From JBBRVW01 sp963784645 (lineage in GTDB: Bacteria > Actinomycetota > Actinomycetes > JACCUZ01): a stretch of DNA of 64,000 nucleotides. The notes beneath the pieces are model-generated. The model made no database searches and was not told where the DNA came from. It saw only the letters and a list, made by a program, of their open reading frames with translations. A program made the position numbers and the translations under genes. The stretch spans positions 433,329-497,328 of the forward strand of contig CAWARY010000020.1 in the NCBI GenBank assembly GCA_963784645.1, given 5' to 3'. Each line of letters begins with the position of its first letter. Position 1 is the first letter of the stretch. This document shows positions 18,141 through 26,865 of the stretch, one piece after another.

Positions 18141-18433
18141 GTGCAGGGGCCCACCCGGCGCCTGTCCGCGCACCTGGGGGGATCGGGCCGCACCGGCGGG
18201 GGGTCGGTCCCTCGTGGTGCGGTCGCACCAGGCCCGTGACAGCCTGTGAGGAGACGACTACGCCGGGCGGATGCATCTGTGGTCGGACTGGGCCATCCGG
18301 GTGCCGCCGTCCGGGCGACATCCTTTGCCCTCTCCACGGTTTGTCATGAAGCATCGATGACGAACCGTCCCGGATGATCAGGGTCAACCCCCCGCCCCTC
18401 CGGGGGATCCACCGAGCACCCTGGAGTCACCCC

Positions 18434-18643
18434 ATGCGCACGACCGCGGCCCGCACGCTGTCCCCCGTCCTCGCCCTCCTCGCCGTCCTCGCGCTCGTCG
18501 CCGTCGCCCTGCTCACCGGCATCCTCACGAGTGCCGGTCACGACCAGGCCGGTGCCTCGTGGAACAAGAAGGACCAGGCCGGAGCGTCCTGGAACTCCCA
18601 CGACGTCGCCGGCGCCTCGTGGAACAAGGTCGGCGGTCGCTGA
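18434..18643 (+). CDS. Small secreted or membrane-anchored peptide with three decapeptide repeats
   Basis: A 69-residue ORF not matching any family I know. Residues 1-10 are basic and 11-32 form a hydrophobic helix (PVLALLAVLALVAVALLTGI), a signal peptide or anchor. Residues 37-66 are three in-register 10-residue repeats: DQAGASWNKK, DQAGASWNSH, DVAGASWNKV, then GGR. The invariant core is D-x-AGASWN. The ATG at 18434 opens the frame. It lies 134 nt before the membrane GGDEF-EAL gene on the same strand. The repeats could be an extracytoplasmic ligand-binding or self-assembling segment, or cores of a processed peptide. No modification enzyme is nearby. Confidence 0.65.
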   Translation: MRTTAARTLSPVLALLAVLALVAVALLTGILTSAGHDQAGASWNKKDQAGASWNSHDVAGASWNKVGGR

Positions 18644-18776
18644 CCCGTCGGGCAGGAGGAGAGTCGACCGGTTCGGCCCTCCAGCGGATTCGTAGGATTG
18701 GTCCGAACGGGTCATAACCGCCGCCTGAAGTGGCTTGATTGCTACGCAACGTGGTCGGATGCCCCACACTTGTGGG

Positions 18777-21326
18777 GTGTCCCGCCGCTCGGTACCCGTT
18801 GACGCCCTGATCTGGGCCGTCAGCGGGGCGCTGGCTGCGACCGGCCTGCTCCTCTGGAGCCCCGGCGTCACGCTCGACCCGTTGAGCCCGCACGTGTGGT
18901 GGCCGGTCGTCGCGGTGCTGTTCGCGCTCACCGAGCGGTTCGCGGTGCATCTGCCCTTCGGGCGGGACAACCACAGCATCACGCTGAACCAGGCGCCGCT
19001 CGTCATGGGCCTGTACTTCCTGCCGGCCGAGCGGATCCTGCTCGCCGCGGTCCTCGGCGTGGCGGTCGTGCACCTGGTGCTGCGCCGCAACCAGCCGATC
19101 AAGGCGGCTTTCAACGTCGCTTCGACGGTCGCCCAGGTGACGCTCGCCTGCTTCGTCTTCGCCGGCGTGCTGGCTGTGCTCGACGTACCCGTCGCCGACG
19201 TCTCCGCCGGCACGTGGCTGGCAGCGCTCGCCGCCACGCTGGTCGCCGACCTGGTCGCCAACCTCGCCCTGTTCTTCATCATCAGCCTGCGGCTGGGAGC
19301 GTGGGACCTCGGCGAGCTGGCCCGCACCCTGGGCACCGCAGCGATCGGCACGGCGGTCGTCACAGACCTCGCACTCGTCGCGGTGCTGGTGCTGCAGGAC
19401 TCGATGGCGGCCCTGGGGCTGCTGACCGTCCTCGCTGTGCTGAGCTTCGCGCTCTACCGCGGGTTCCACGTGCAGCGGCTGCGCTACAGCCGCCTCGAGC
19501 TGCTCTACCAGTACACGCGGTCGGTCGACCAGGCGCTGCAGGACGAGTCGGTGCTCGAGACGGTACGGCTCGAGGCTTGCCAGCTGCTGCGCGCGCGGAC
19601 TGCGTCGGTGGTCCTCTGCCAGCCCCACTCGACGCAGTGGTGGGCGCCCGCCTGCCACGGCCAACCGGTGCTGCTGGCGCGCGGAGGAGTCGGTAAAGAG
19701 CACGATGCGCTGCGCGCCGACGGGCACCAGGACGCGATGGCCGCCCCGTTGCGCGACGGTGGCGAGATCACCGGCGTCTTCCTGGTGACCGACCGGCTCG
19801 ACGACGTCAGCACGTTCGACCGCGACGACCTCAAGCTGTTCGAAGCACTGGCCGGGCACGCCAGCGTTGCGCTCACCAACTCCGGCCTGGTGGCCCGCGT
19901 GAAGACCGCCGCGCAGGAGACCGAGCACCTGTCGCTGCACGACCCGTTGACCGGGCTGCCGAACCGGCTGCACTTCCAGCAGCGGCTCGAGCGCCGGCTA
20001 CTCACCGACGGCTCGGCTGCCGTCCTGCTGATGGACGTCGACCGGTTCAAGGAGGTCAACGACACCCTCGGCCACGACGTCGGCGACCGCCTGCTGCGCG
20101 AGGTGGGGCGGCGGCTGCGCCAGGTCGAGCGCGGCGAGACCGTGGTGGCCCGCCTGGGCGGCGACGAGTTCGCCGTGCTGCTGGGCGGCGACGACGTGCA
20201 CATCGAGGGCATGGTCGCCCGTATCACCCGTGACATCGCCCGGCCGTTCGACCTCGGCGAGGTCACCCTCGACGTGATGGCCTCCATCGGCATCGCCTCC
20301 ACCCCGCGCGACGGCTCGTCGGCGGCCCTGCTGCTGCGACGCGCCGAGGTCGCGATGTACGACGCCAAGCACGGCTCGACCGGGGTGGCGCGCTACGACC
20401 CCAACCGCGACCCGTACAGCTCGCGCCGGCTCTCCCTGATCGGCGATCTCGCCCGTGCGGTCGAGGAGAGCACCCTCGAGCTGCACTACCAGCCGCAGGC
20501 CGACCCGGGCACCGGGCAGGTGACGGGGGTCGAGGCGCTGCTGCGCTGGAACCACCCGTTGTGGGGCAACGTGCCGCCGGACGAGTTCATCCCGCTCGCC
20601 GAGCACACCGGCCTCATCAAGCCGCTCACCCGCTTCGTGATCGAGACCGCCGTGCGGCAGTGCGTGGCATGGCGCGACGCCGGCACGCCCGTCCTCATGG
20701 CCGTCAACGTGTCGATGCGCAACCTGCTCGAGCCGGAGCTCGCCGACGTCGTCGCCCGGCTCCTGGTGCAGGCCGGGCTCCCGGCCGCGCTGCTCAAGCT
20801 GGAAGTCACCGAGAGCGCCATCGTGGCCGACCCTGAGCGCGCGGTGCTGGCCCTGGAGCGTTTGGTCGACCTCGGCCTGCACGTGTCGGTCGACGACTTC
20901 GGCACCGGCTACTCCTCGCTCACCCGCCTGCGCAGCCTCCCGGTCCAGGAGGTCAAGATCGACCGCTCGTTCGTCCGGCACCTGTCCGAGCGCGCCGACG
21001 ACCGGGCCATCGTCCGGGCCGTGATCGGCCTCGGCCACGACCTGGGCCTGCGGGTGGTCGCCGAAGGAGTCGAGGACGAGGCGAGCTGGCGCCTGCTGCA
21101 GGACATGGAGTGCGACCTGGTGCAGGGCTACTTCCTGGCCCGGCCGATGGCCGCCGAGCCGATGACCGGTTGGCTGTCCGAGCACTTCGCCGCCTACGCG
21201 ACGAGGATCCGCACCGCGGACGCCGCCGCGCAGTCGCCCCCGCCCGGCTCGACCTCCGACGCGGGCGGGCCGGGCCGGGCCGGTGGCCCGGAGGTCCCGG
21301 ACGTGCGTCACCTCCGCCGCATCTGA
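18777..21326 (+). CDS. Membrane-bound diguanylate cyclase/phosphodiesterase (GGDEF-EAL) with GAF region
   Basis: An 849-residue protein. About six hydrophobic helices occupy residues 10-230 as a membrane sensor. A GAF-like region (about 240-380; LEACQLLRARTASVVLCQP, FEALAGHASVALTNS) follows. GGDEF (about 395-555) keeps the active-site RLGGDEF, so cyclase activity is plausible. EAL (about 570-815) has EALLRWNHP, NVSMRN, EVTES, DDFGTGYSS, KIDRSFV and EGVE, so phosphodiesterase residues are also intact. The start is uncertain: GTG 18777 (VSRRSVPVD), ATG 18759 or TTG 18735, with no good ribosome-binding site for any. It controls c-di-GMP in response to an unknown membrane signal. Confidence 0.9.
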   Translation: MSRRSVPVDALIWAVSGALAATGLLLWSPGVTLDPLSPHVWWPVVAVLFALTERFAVHLPFGRDNHSITLNQAPLVMGLYFLPAERILLAAVLGVAVVHLVLRRNQPIKAAFNVASTVAQVTLACFVFAGVLAVLDVPVADVSAGTWLAALAATLVADLVANLALFFIISLRLGAWDLGELARTLGTAAIGTAVVTDLALVAVLVLQDSMAALGLLTVLAVLSFALYRGFHVQRLRYSRLELLYQYTRSVDQALQDESVLETVRLEACQLLRARTASVVLCQPHSTQWWAPACHGQPVLLARGGVGKEHDALRADGHQDAMAAPLRDGGEITGVFLVTDRLDDVSTFDRDDLKLFEALAGHASVALTNSGLVARVKTAAQETEHLSLHDPLTGLPNRLHFQQRLERRLLTDGSAAVLLMDVDRFKEVNDTLGHDVGDRLLREVGRRLRQVERGETVVARLGGDEFAVLLGGDDVHIEGMVARITRDIARPFDLGEVTLDVMASIGIASTPRDGSSAALLLRRAEVAMYDAKHGSTGVARYDPNRDPYSSRRLSLIGDLARAVEESTLELHYQPQADPGTGQVTGVEALLRWNHPLWGNVPPDEFIPLAEHTGLIKPLTRFVIETAVRQCVAWRDAGTPVLMAVNVSMRNLLEPELADVVARLLVQAGLPAALLKLEVTESAIVADPERAVLALERLVDLGLHVSVDDFGTGYSSLTRLRSLPVQEVKIDRSFVRHLSERADDRAIVRAVIGLGHDLGLRVVAEGVEDEASWRLLQDMECDLVQGYFLARPMAAEPMTGWLSEHFAAYATRIRTADAAAQSPPPGSTSDAGGPGRAGGPEVPDVRHLRRI

Positions 21327-21354
21327 GCTCTCGCCACTTCCCCGACGCCGACGG

Positions 21355-21417
21355 CGTTGAGTGGCGCGTTGTGGCAGTTATTACGGTGACATTTCTGCCA
21401 CAACGCGCCACTCGACG
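21355..21417. repeat. Near-perfect 23-bp palindrome with AT-rich loop
   Basis: Arms 21355-21377 and 21395-21417 pair over 23 bp with one G:T; the inner 19 bp are perfect. The 17-nt loop (TTATTACGGTGACATTT) is far lower in GC than its surroundings. It lies 28 nt after the GGDEF-EAL stop and 60 nt before nadE. It may terminate transcription or be a mobile palindromic repeat. There is no U tract. Confidence 0.7.
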
Positions 21418-21476
21418 AGGTACGGCGGGTCAGGGACCGACGGCGGCGCACAGCCGCGCCGCCGTAGGCTCGTGGT

Positions 21477-23255
21477 GTGGCCCAGCTGCGTCTCGCCCTC
21501 GCCCAGCACGACCCGGTCGTCGGGGACCTCGCCGGCAACGCCGAGCAGGTTCTCACCTGGTCCCGGCGGGCCGCCGAGCAGGGCGCCCACCTGGTCGCCT
21601 TCCCCGAGATGGCGCTGACCGGCTACCCGGTCGAGGACCTCGCGCTACGACGGTCGTTCGTCGACGCGTCGCGGCAGGCGGTGGAGACCCTCGCGTCGAG
21701 GCTCGCGAGCGAGGGCCTCGGCGACCTGGTCGTGGTCGTCGGCTTCCTCGACGGCGCACCGGACGCGGTCCCCGTGCTCGGTACGCCGAAGGGCGCCCCC
21801 CAGAACGCGGCCGCCGTCCTGCACCGCGGTCGCGTCGTGGCCAGGTACGCCAAGCACCACCTGCCCAACTACGGCGTCTTCGACGAGTACCGCTACTTCG
21901 TCCCCGGCAGCTCCCTCACGGTGGCTCGGGTGCACGGTGTCGACGTCGCGATCGCGATCTGCGAGGACATCTGGCAGGAGGGCGGCCCGGTCGCGGTCGC
22001 CCGCGAGGCCGGCGCCGGCCTGCTGCTGGTCATCAACGGGTCACCGTACGAGCGGAACAAGGACGACGTGCGGCTGGAGCTGGTCCGCCGTCGCGTCGCC
22101 GGGGCCGGCTGCACCATGGCCTACGTCAACATGGTCGGCGGCCAGGACGAGCTGGTCTTCGACGGCGACTCGCTCGTCGTCGACGCGGGCGGTGCGGTGC
22201 TCGCCCGGGCGCGGCAGTTCGAGGAGGAGCTGCTGGTCGTCGACCTCGACCTGCCGGACGCCACGGCTCCCGCGACCGACGAGGCGAGCCACGTCGAGGC
22301 TCCGGACGGATCCGCCACCACGATCCAGCGCGTCGTCCTGTCGGCCGACCCCCTCCCCGCCTGGGAGCCGGTGCAGGCCCCCGTGGCTGACCGCATCGAG
22401 GACGAGGCCGAGATCTACGCCGCGCTCGTCCTCGCGCTGCGCGACTACGTGCGCAAGAACGGCTTCCGGAGCGTCCTGCTCGGTCTCTCGGGCGGGATCG
22501 ACTCCACGCTGGTCGCCGCGATCGCCTGCGACGCCGTCGGGCCCGAGAACGTGTACGGCGTCTCCAACCCCAGCGCCTACTCCAGCGAGGGCTCGCGCAC
22601 CGACGCCGCCGAGCTGGCGCAGCGCACCGGGCTGAACTTCGAGACCGTGCCCATCGCGCCGATGGTTGCGGCGTACCAGGACGCCCTGCACCTGGACGGG
22701 CTGGCCGAGGAGAACCTGCAGGCACGGATCCGGGCGGTGATCTGGATGGGGCTGTCCAACCAGAACGGCCACCTGGTGCTGGCCTGCGGGAACAAGAGCG
22801 AGCTGTCGGTCGGCTACTCGACCATCTACGGCGACGCCGTCGGCGGCTTCGCGCCCATCAAGGACGTCCCCAAGACGTCGGTGTGGGCGCTCGCCCGGTG
22901 GCGCAACGCCGAGGCCGCGCGGCGCGGCGAGACGCCCCCCATCCCGGAGGCGTCGATCACCAAGCCACCGTCGGCCGAGCTGCGGCCCGGGCAGGTCGAC
23001 ACCGACTCGCTGCCCGACTACGAGCTGCTCGACGACATCCTGGACGACTACGTCGAGCAGGACCGCGGGTCCGGCGAGCTGCTCGCCGCGGGCTTCGACC
23101 GGTCGCTGGTCGAGAAGGTTCTCCAGCTCACCGACCGCGCCGAGTTCAAGCGGCGCCAGTACCCCCCGGGACCCAAGATCTCTCTCAAGGCGTTCGGCCG
23201 CGACCGGCGGCTGCCCATCACCAACCGCTGGCGCGAGCACGCACCCCGCCCCTGA
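21477..23255 (+). CDS. nadE: Glutamine-dependent NAD+ synthetase
   Basis: Final step of NAD synthesis: amidates deamido-NAD using ammonia channelled from glutamine. The 592-residue protein has an N-terminal nitrilase-type glutaminase with triad E44 (FPEMALTGYP), K126 (YAKHHLPNYGVFDEYR) and C162 (ICEDIW), and a C-terminal synthetase with the PP-loop SGGIDS (338-343) and the ACGNKSE and YSTIYGD motifs. It is of the shorter (about 580-residue) two-domain class rather than the about 680-residue mycobacterial form. It starts at GTG 21477. panB is 87 nt downstream, so two cofactor pathways are adjacent. Confidence 0.96.
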   Translation: MAQLRLALAQHDPVVGDLAGNAEQVLTWSRRAAEQGAHLVAFPEMALTGYPVEDLALRRSFVDASRQAVETLASRLASEGLGDLVVVVGFLDGAPDAVPVLGTPKGAPQNAAAVLHRGRVVARYAKHHLPNYGVFDEYRYFVPGSSLTVARVHGVDVAIAICEDIWQEGGPVAVAREAGAGLLLVINGSPYERNKDDVRLELVRRRVAGAGCTMAYVNMVGGQDELVFDGDSLVVDAGGAVLARARQFEEELLVVDLDLPDATAPATDEASHVEAPDGSATTIQRVVLSADPLPAWEPVQAPVADRIEDEAEIYAALVLALRDYVRKNGFRSVLLGLSGGIDSTLVAAIACDAVGPENVYGVSNPSAYSSEGSRTDAAELAQRTGLNFETVPIAPMVAAYQDALHLDGLAEENLQARIRAVIWMGLSNQNGHLVLACGNKSELSVGYSTIYGDAVGGFAPIKDVPKTSVWALARWRNAEAARRGETPPIPEASITKPPSAELRPGQVDTDSLPDYELLDDILDDYVEQDRGSGELLAAGFDRSLVEKVLQLTDRAEFKRRQYPPGPKISLKAFGRDRRLPITNRWREHAPRP

Positions 23256-23342
23256 GGACGCCGCCCGCGGCACTCGCGTGCCACCATGAACGGGTCCGGG
23301 GACTCCGTCCGGGAGCCTCGAGGCGACACCGGAGGTCCGACG

Positions 23343-24239
23343 ATGTCCAACCCGACCAGCCCGACCGAGAGCGCCCCGCTTCGCGACGAGGGCCCTGCGC
23401 CGTACGGCGGTGGACCCGCGGCGAGCGCCGCAGCCGCGACGCCGAAGCGGGTCCGCGTCCCGCACCTGCGGGCGATGAAGGAGCGCGGCGAGCGCTTCGC
23501 GATGCTCACGTCGTACGACCAGATGACCGCCGAGGTCTTCGACGCCGCGGGCATCCCTGTGCTTCTCGTCGGCGACTCGGCGGCCAACAACGTTCTGGGC
23601 TATGACACCACTCTCCCGATCAGCGTCGACGAGATGATCCCGCTCGTGCGGGCGGTCAGCCGCGGCGCGCAGCGCGCGCTGGTCGTGGCCGACCTGCCGT
23701 TCGGCTCCTACCAGGCCTCGGCCGAGCAGGCGCTCGCCACGTCGGTGCGCTTCATGAAGGAGGCCGGGGCGCACGCGGTCAAGCTCGAGGGTGGCGAGTC
23801 GGTGGTTCCACAGGTCCGCGCCCTGGTCACGGCCGGCATCCCCGTGATGGCGCACATCGGGTTCACCCCCCAGAGCGAGCACGGCCTCGGCGGGTACCGC
23901 GTCCAGGGTCGCGGGGCCGAGGCCGACCGGCTGGTCGGCGATGCCATTGCGCTGGCCGAGGCTGGTGCGTTCGCCGTGGTCCTCGAGATGGTCCCGGCCG
24001 AGGTGGCCAAGCGCGTGACCGGCGAGCTGTCCATACCGACGATCGGCATCGGCGCCGGGGTCGACTGTGACGGCCAGGTGCTGGTATGGCAGGACTTCGC
24101 CGGGCTGCGCAACGGACCCATGCCGCGATTCGTGAAGCAGTACGCCGATCTCCGCGGCACGCTCACGGACGCGGCTCGCGCGTTCTCGGCCGACGTCGCC
24201 GCCGGCACCTTCCCTTCGGGTGAGCACTCCTTCAGCTGA
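23343..24239 (+). CDS. panB: 3-methyl-2-oxobutanoate hydroxymethyltransferase PanB
   Basis: Transfers a hydroxymethyl group from methylene-THF to ketoisovalerate, giving ketopantoate for pantothenate and CoA. The 298-residue protein has a disordered, Pro/Ala-rich N-terminal extension (about 40 residues), then the TIM barrel with the metal and substrate motifs LLVGDSAANNVLGYDTT, ADLPFGSY, VKLEGG and AHIGFTPQ, the catalytic glutamate in VLEMVPAE, and IGIGAG. ATG 23343 was preferred because GGAGG (23332-23336) precedes it by 6 nt; an upstream ATG at 23286 has no such site. Confidence 0.95.
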   Translation: MSNPTSPTESAPLRDEGPAPYGGGPAASAAAATPKRVRVPHLRAMKERGERFAMLTSYDQMTAEVFDAAGIPVLLVGDSAANNVLGYDTTLPISVDEMIPLVRAVSRGAQRALVVADLPFGSYQASAEQALATSVRFMKEAGAHAVKLEGGESVVPQVRALVTAGIPVMAHIGFTPQSEHGLGGYRVQGRGAEADRLVGDAIALAEAGAFAVVLEMVPAEVAKRVTGELSIPTIGIGAGVDCDGQVLVWQDFAGLRNGPMPRFVKQYADLRGTLTDAARAFSADVAAGTFPSGEHSFS

Positions 24240-24318
24240 TCGGCCAGGTCTGGACGCCGTAGGGACCCCTTCGCGCGTCGCGCTGCGCGGTAGGTCCGCC
24301 GACCGGCAGCATGTCGGC

Positions 24319-24933
24319 GTGGACTCCGAGCGCGTGCATGTCATCCGCGAGCTGCTCGCGACGTCGGGATGGGTGGAACGCACCCGCGACTTCGCCAGCA
24401 CGCTGCGCCGGTCCACACCGTCCGCGGGCGGGCTGCTGCTCGTCGGCACGCCCACCGAGGAACCGTGGCACCTGGCCGCACACCTTGACGACGAGTCGCG
24501 GTTCAGTGGTGTCCCTGAGCTCGCACCGACACTGGTGCGCTGGTCCGTGCCGGCCGAGGCGCCGCCGCACCTGTCGGTCGGGATGGCCCGGCTCGAGGCG
24601 GCGCGCCGCGACGAGACGGTGTTCATCGTGGCGCCCGACGCTGCACCCGAGGGACTGCTCGAGCGCGTCGCTGACGCGCGCCGCACCGGCGCAACAATCC
24701 TGTCGATCGACGACGGCGACGATGAGCTCGGCACCCTCGTGCACGACCGACTCGTCGTGCCGACACGTCGCCAGACACGACTCGTGACGCAGTCGTCGTC
24801 GACGTACGTCGACATGGACACCGTGCAGCACCTGGTCAGTGTGGCGGCCGGTGAGAGTGCGACACGCGTCGCGATGCGCGATCGGCTTGCACGTTTTCTC
24901 GATCGCGTCAGTGGGCCCGCGCCGCGTCGTTGA
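24319..24933 (+). CDS. Conserved hypothetical protein
   Basis: A 204-residue soluble protein that I cannot assign firmly. The middle (about residues 40-160) alternates beta strands and helices: LLLVGTPTEEPWHLAAHLDD, then ETVFIVAPDAAP, then GATILSIDDGDDELGTLVHDRLVVP. The last part has the order of an SIS (sugar isomerase)-like fold, but the serine-rich phosphosugar motif is not obvious. The GTG at 24319 (VDSERVHVI) is the preferred start; the upstream frame has no ribosome-binding site. It sits just before the H1-like gene, so it may serve nucleoid or regulatory functions, but this is only position. Confidence 0.6.
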   Translation: MDSERVHVIRELLATSGWVERTRDFASTLRRSTPSAGGLLLVGTPTEEPWHLAAHLDDESRFSGVPELAPTLVRWSVPAEAPPHLSVGMARLEAARRDETVFIVAPDAAPEGLLERVADARRTGATILSIDDGDDELGTLVHDRLVVPTRRQTRLVTQSSSTYVDMDTVQHLVSVAAGESATRVAMRDRLARFLDRVSGPAPRR

Positions 24934-24941
24934 CACCGTCA

Positions 24942-25072
24942 CGATGCACAGCCGAGCGGCGTGCATCGCTTGTCAGGCAACAGTTTTCTTGCATCGCTGT
25001 CCACGGACGCGACGTCACGCGCGTGCCTCGCGACGGTCGAGTGCACGACGGCCCAGGAAAACAAGTGCATCG
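24942..25072. repeat. Four TGCATCG heptamers upstream of the H1-like gene
   Basis: CGATGCA (24942-24948, inverted) and TGCATCG at 24962-24968, 24990-24996 and 25066-25072. The first two form an 8-bp stem around an 11-nt loop that could also terminate the preceding gene. The region is lower in GC than its surroundings and contains T-rich and A-rich patches, as expected for a promoter zone. No named regulator fits. Confidence 0.4.
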
Positions 25073-25158
25073 AAATGCTGGTAACGCGTGCGTGGGAGTG
25101 CGATCTTTCGTGTGAACACGTCGACCAACGGGACGACGTACGAGTGCAGGAGGCGCGT

Positions 25159-25665
25159 GTGCCGGCCACAGAGGAAGAGACCACCGCGAAGGTGACTTAC
25201 GCCGCGGCGGCGACCAAGAAGTCAACGACTGCTCGCACCGCCAAGAAGGCCGCGAAGAAGACGGCCAAGAAGACGGCAGCGAAGAAGTCGACGGCGAAGA
25301 AGACCACCACCAGGAAGGCTGCCGCCAAGAAGACCGCGAAGAAGGCTCCGGCCAAGCGGTCCGCGGCGAAGAAGTCCACCGCCAAGAAGTCGACGGCGAA
25401 GCGGACCGCGAAGAAGGCTCCGGCCAAGCGGTCCGCGGCGAAGAAGTCCACCGCCAAGAAGTCGACGGCGAAGCGGACCGCGAAGAAGACGACGGCGAAG
25501 CGGACCGCGAAGAAGGCTCCGGCCAAGCGGACCGCGGCGAAGAAGTCCACCGCCAAGAAGTCGACGGCGAAGCGGACCGCGAAGAAGACGACCGTCCGCA
25601 AGGCGGCCGCGAAGAAGGGTGCCGCTCGCAAGACGGCGGCGAAGAAGACTGCGCGCAAGCGCTAG
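25159..25665 (+). CDS. Histone H1-like Lys/Ala-rich DNA-binding protein
   Basis: A 168-residue, extremely basic protein. A short acidic head (PATEEETTAKVTYAAAA) is followed by about 145 residues built almost only of K, A, T, S, R and P in KKxxAKK, KSTAKK and KRTAKKAPAKR words. Such tails occur in the actinobacterial HU/HupB C-terminus and in stand-alone H1-like proteins; no HU fold is present here. Internal direct repeats are near identical at DNA level around 25351-25470, implying recent expansion or contraction. GTG 25159 is fixed by AGGAGG at 25148-25153. A strong terminator follows. The expected role is nucleoid compaction by nonspecific DNA binding. Confidence 0.85.
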   Translation: MPATEEETTAKVTYAAAATKKSTTARTAKKAAKKTAKKTAAKKSTAKKTTTRKAAAKKTAKKAPAKRSAAKKSTAKKSTAKRTAKKAPAKRSAAKKSTAKKSTAKRTAKKTTAKRTAKKAPAKRTAAKKSTAKKSTAKRTAKKTTVRKAAAKKGAARKTAAKKTARKR

Positions 25666-25674
25666 TCGTTCCAC

Positions 25675-25719
25675 ACGTCGAAGGGGCCGCCCGGCAGCAC
25701 CGGGCGGCCCCTTCGACGT
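25675..25719. terminator. 20-bp perfect hairpin terminator
   Basis: Arms 25675-25694 and 25700-25719 pair perfectly around a CAGCA loop (core GGGGCCGCCCGG / CCGGGCGGCCCC). It lies between the convergent H1-like gene and the 59-residue gene at 25751 and should serve both strands. Confidence 0.85.
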
Positions 25720-25750
25720 CTGCATCGCCTGGGTGGGCGAAGCGGCACCC

Positions 25751-25930
25751 TCAGTCGTCGTTCCACTTCGGGTCGTTGTCCCAGGACTCGGTCTTGTCGG
25801 CCGCGGTCGCGATGGCGGACTCGGCCTCCTGCCGGCTGCCGTAGGGACCCAGGCGCTCGGTGCCGGCGCAGCCCTCGCCCTGCTCGACGGTCTTGTGGTT
25901 GAGGCAGTAGTACCAGTGGTCGTCGCTCAT
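25751..25930 (-). CDS. Small conserved actinobacterial protein next to map
   Basis: A 59-residue protein beginning MSDDHWYYCLNHKTVE and ending KTESWDNDPKWNDD. It has two cysteines and one conserved His (YYCLNHKTVEQGEGC), giving a small possible metal site, and a LGPY motif. Short proteins with the same YWYCLxHKTVE start and WDxDPKWNDD end are familiar from other actinobacteria, and this gene is also divergent from map. The function is unknown. The ATG is at 25930, 35 nt from the map start. Confidence 0.8.
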   Translation of the reverse strand: MSDDHWYYCLNHKTVEQGEGCAGTERLGPYGSRQEAESAIATAADKTESWDNDPKWNDD

Positions 25931-25965
25931 AGCGGCATCCTTCCCCCCAACTAGACTTCTGCACC

Positions 25966-26817
25966 ATGCCCACCCTGACTCCCGGCCGACTGTCGCCCGT
26001 GCGCGAGGTCCCGGCCACCATCCGGCGGCCCGAGTACGTCGGCCGGCCGCAGCCGGCCCGCTACACCGGCCCCGAGGTCAAGGACGCCGACACGGTCGCC
26101 CGGATGCGCGTCGCCGGACGCATCGCTGCCCAGGCCCTCGTCGAGGTCGGTCGCCACGTGGCGCCCGGTGTCACCACCGACGAGCTGGACCGTGTCGGGC
26201 ACGAGTTCCTCGTCGACCATGGCGCCTACCCGTCGACACTCGGCTACAAGGGCTTCCCGAAGTCGCTGTGCACGTCGGTCAACGAGGTCGTCTGCCACGG
26301 CATCCCCGACAGCACCGAGCTGCACGACGGCGACATCGTGAACGTCGACATCACGGCGTATGTCGACGGGGTGCACGGTGACACCGACGCGACGTTCCTC
26401 GTCGGCGAGGTCGCGGAGCAGGATCGCCTACTGGTCGAGCGCACCGAGGAGGCGCTGCGCCGCGCCATCAGGGCGGTGCGTCCGGGCCGGCCGATCAGCG
26501 TGGTCGGCCGGGTCATCGAGTCCTACGCCAAGCGCTTCGGCTACGGCGTCGTGCGTGAGTTCACCGGGCACGGCATCGGCACGGCGTTCCACTCCGGCCT
26601 GGTGGTCCCGCACTACGACGACGAGTCGCACGACGTCGTGATCGAAGAGGGCATGACCTTCACCATCGAACCGATGCTCAACCTCGGCACGCCCGAATGG
26701 GAGATGTGGGACGACGGCTGGACGGTCGTCACCCGTGACCGTGCCAAGTCGGCGCAGTTCGAGCACACCCTGCTCGTCACCTCCGGAGAGCCGGAGATCC
26801 TCACGCTTCCGGGCTGA
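25966..26817 (+). CDS. map: Methionine aminopeptidase, type I
   Basis: Removes the initiator Met from nascent proteins. The 283-residue pita-bread enzyme has H111 in CHGIPD, metal ligands D128 (NVDIT) and D139 (HGDTDATF), His in TGHGIGTAFH, Glu in TIEPML, and Glu in FEHTLLV. The N-terminal extension of about 40 residues, rich in Pro and Arg, is typical of the longer actinobacterial MapB form. The ATG is at 25966. Confidence 0.96.
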   Translation: MPTLTPGRLSPVREVPATIRRPEYVGRPQPARYTGPEVKDADTVARMRVAGRIAAQALVEVGRHVAPGVTTDELDRVGHEFLVDHGAYPSTLGYKGFPKSLCTSVNEVVCHGIPDSTELHDGDIVNVDITAYVDGVHGDTDATFLVGEVAEQDRLLVERTEEALRRAIRAVRPGRPISVVGRVIESYAKRFGYGVVREFTGHGIGTAFHSGLVVPHYDDESHDVVIEEGMTFTIEPMLNLGTPEWEMWDDGWTVVTRDRAKSAQFEHTLLVTSGEPEILTLPG

Positions 26818-26865
26818 CCCGCCTGCGTGACCGAGCGGCCCTCCGGTCGGCCCGATCCCTACCCG

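Noticed and set aside
13212..18239. Very long + strand ORF (1675 codons) antisense to glnE, the amidotransferase and glnA2
   Set aside because: Arg/Gln/His-rich translation with no domain; it mirrors the codon-position GC bias of the true minus-strand genes.
25197..25725. Minus-strand ORFs opposite the H1-like gene
   Set aside because: They are complements of the Lys/Ala repeats (giving Phe/Val or Leu/Arg runs); the + strand has AGGAGG, a start and a terminator.
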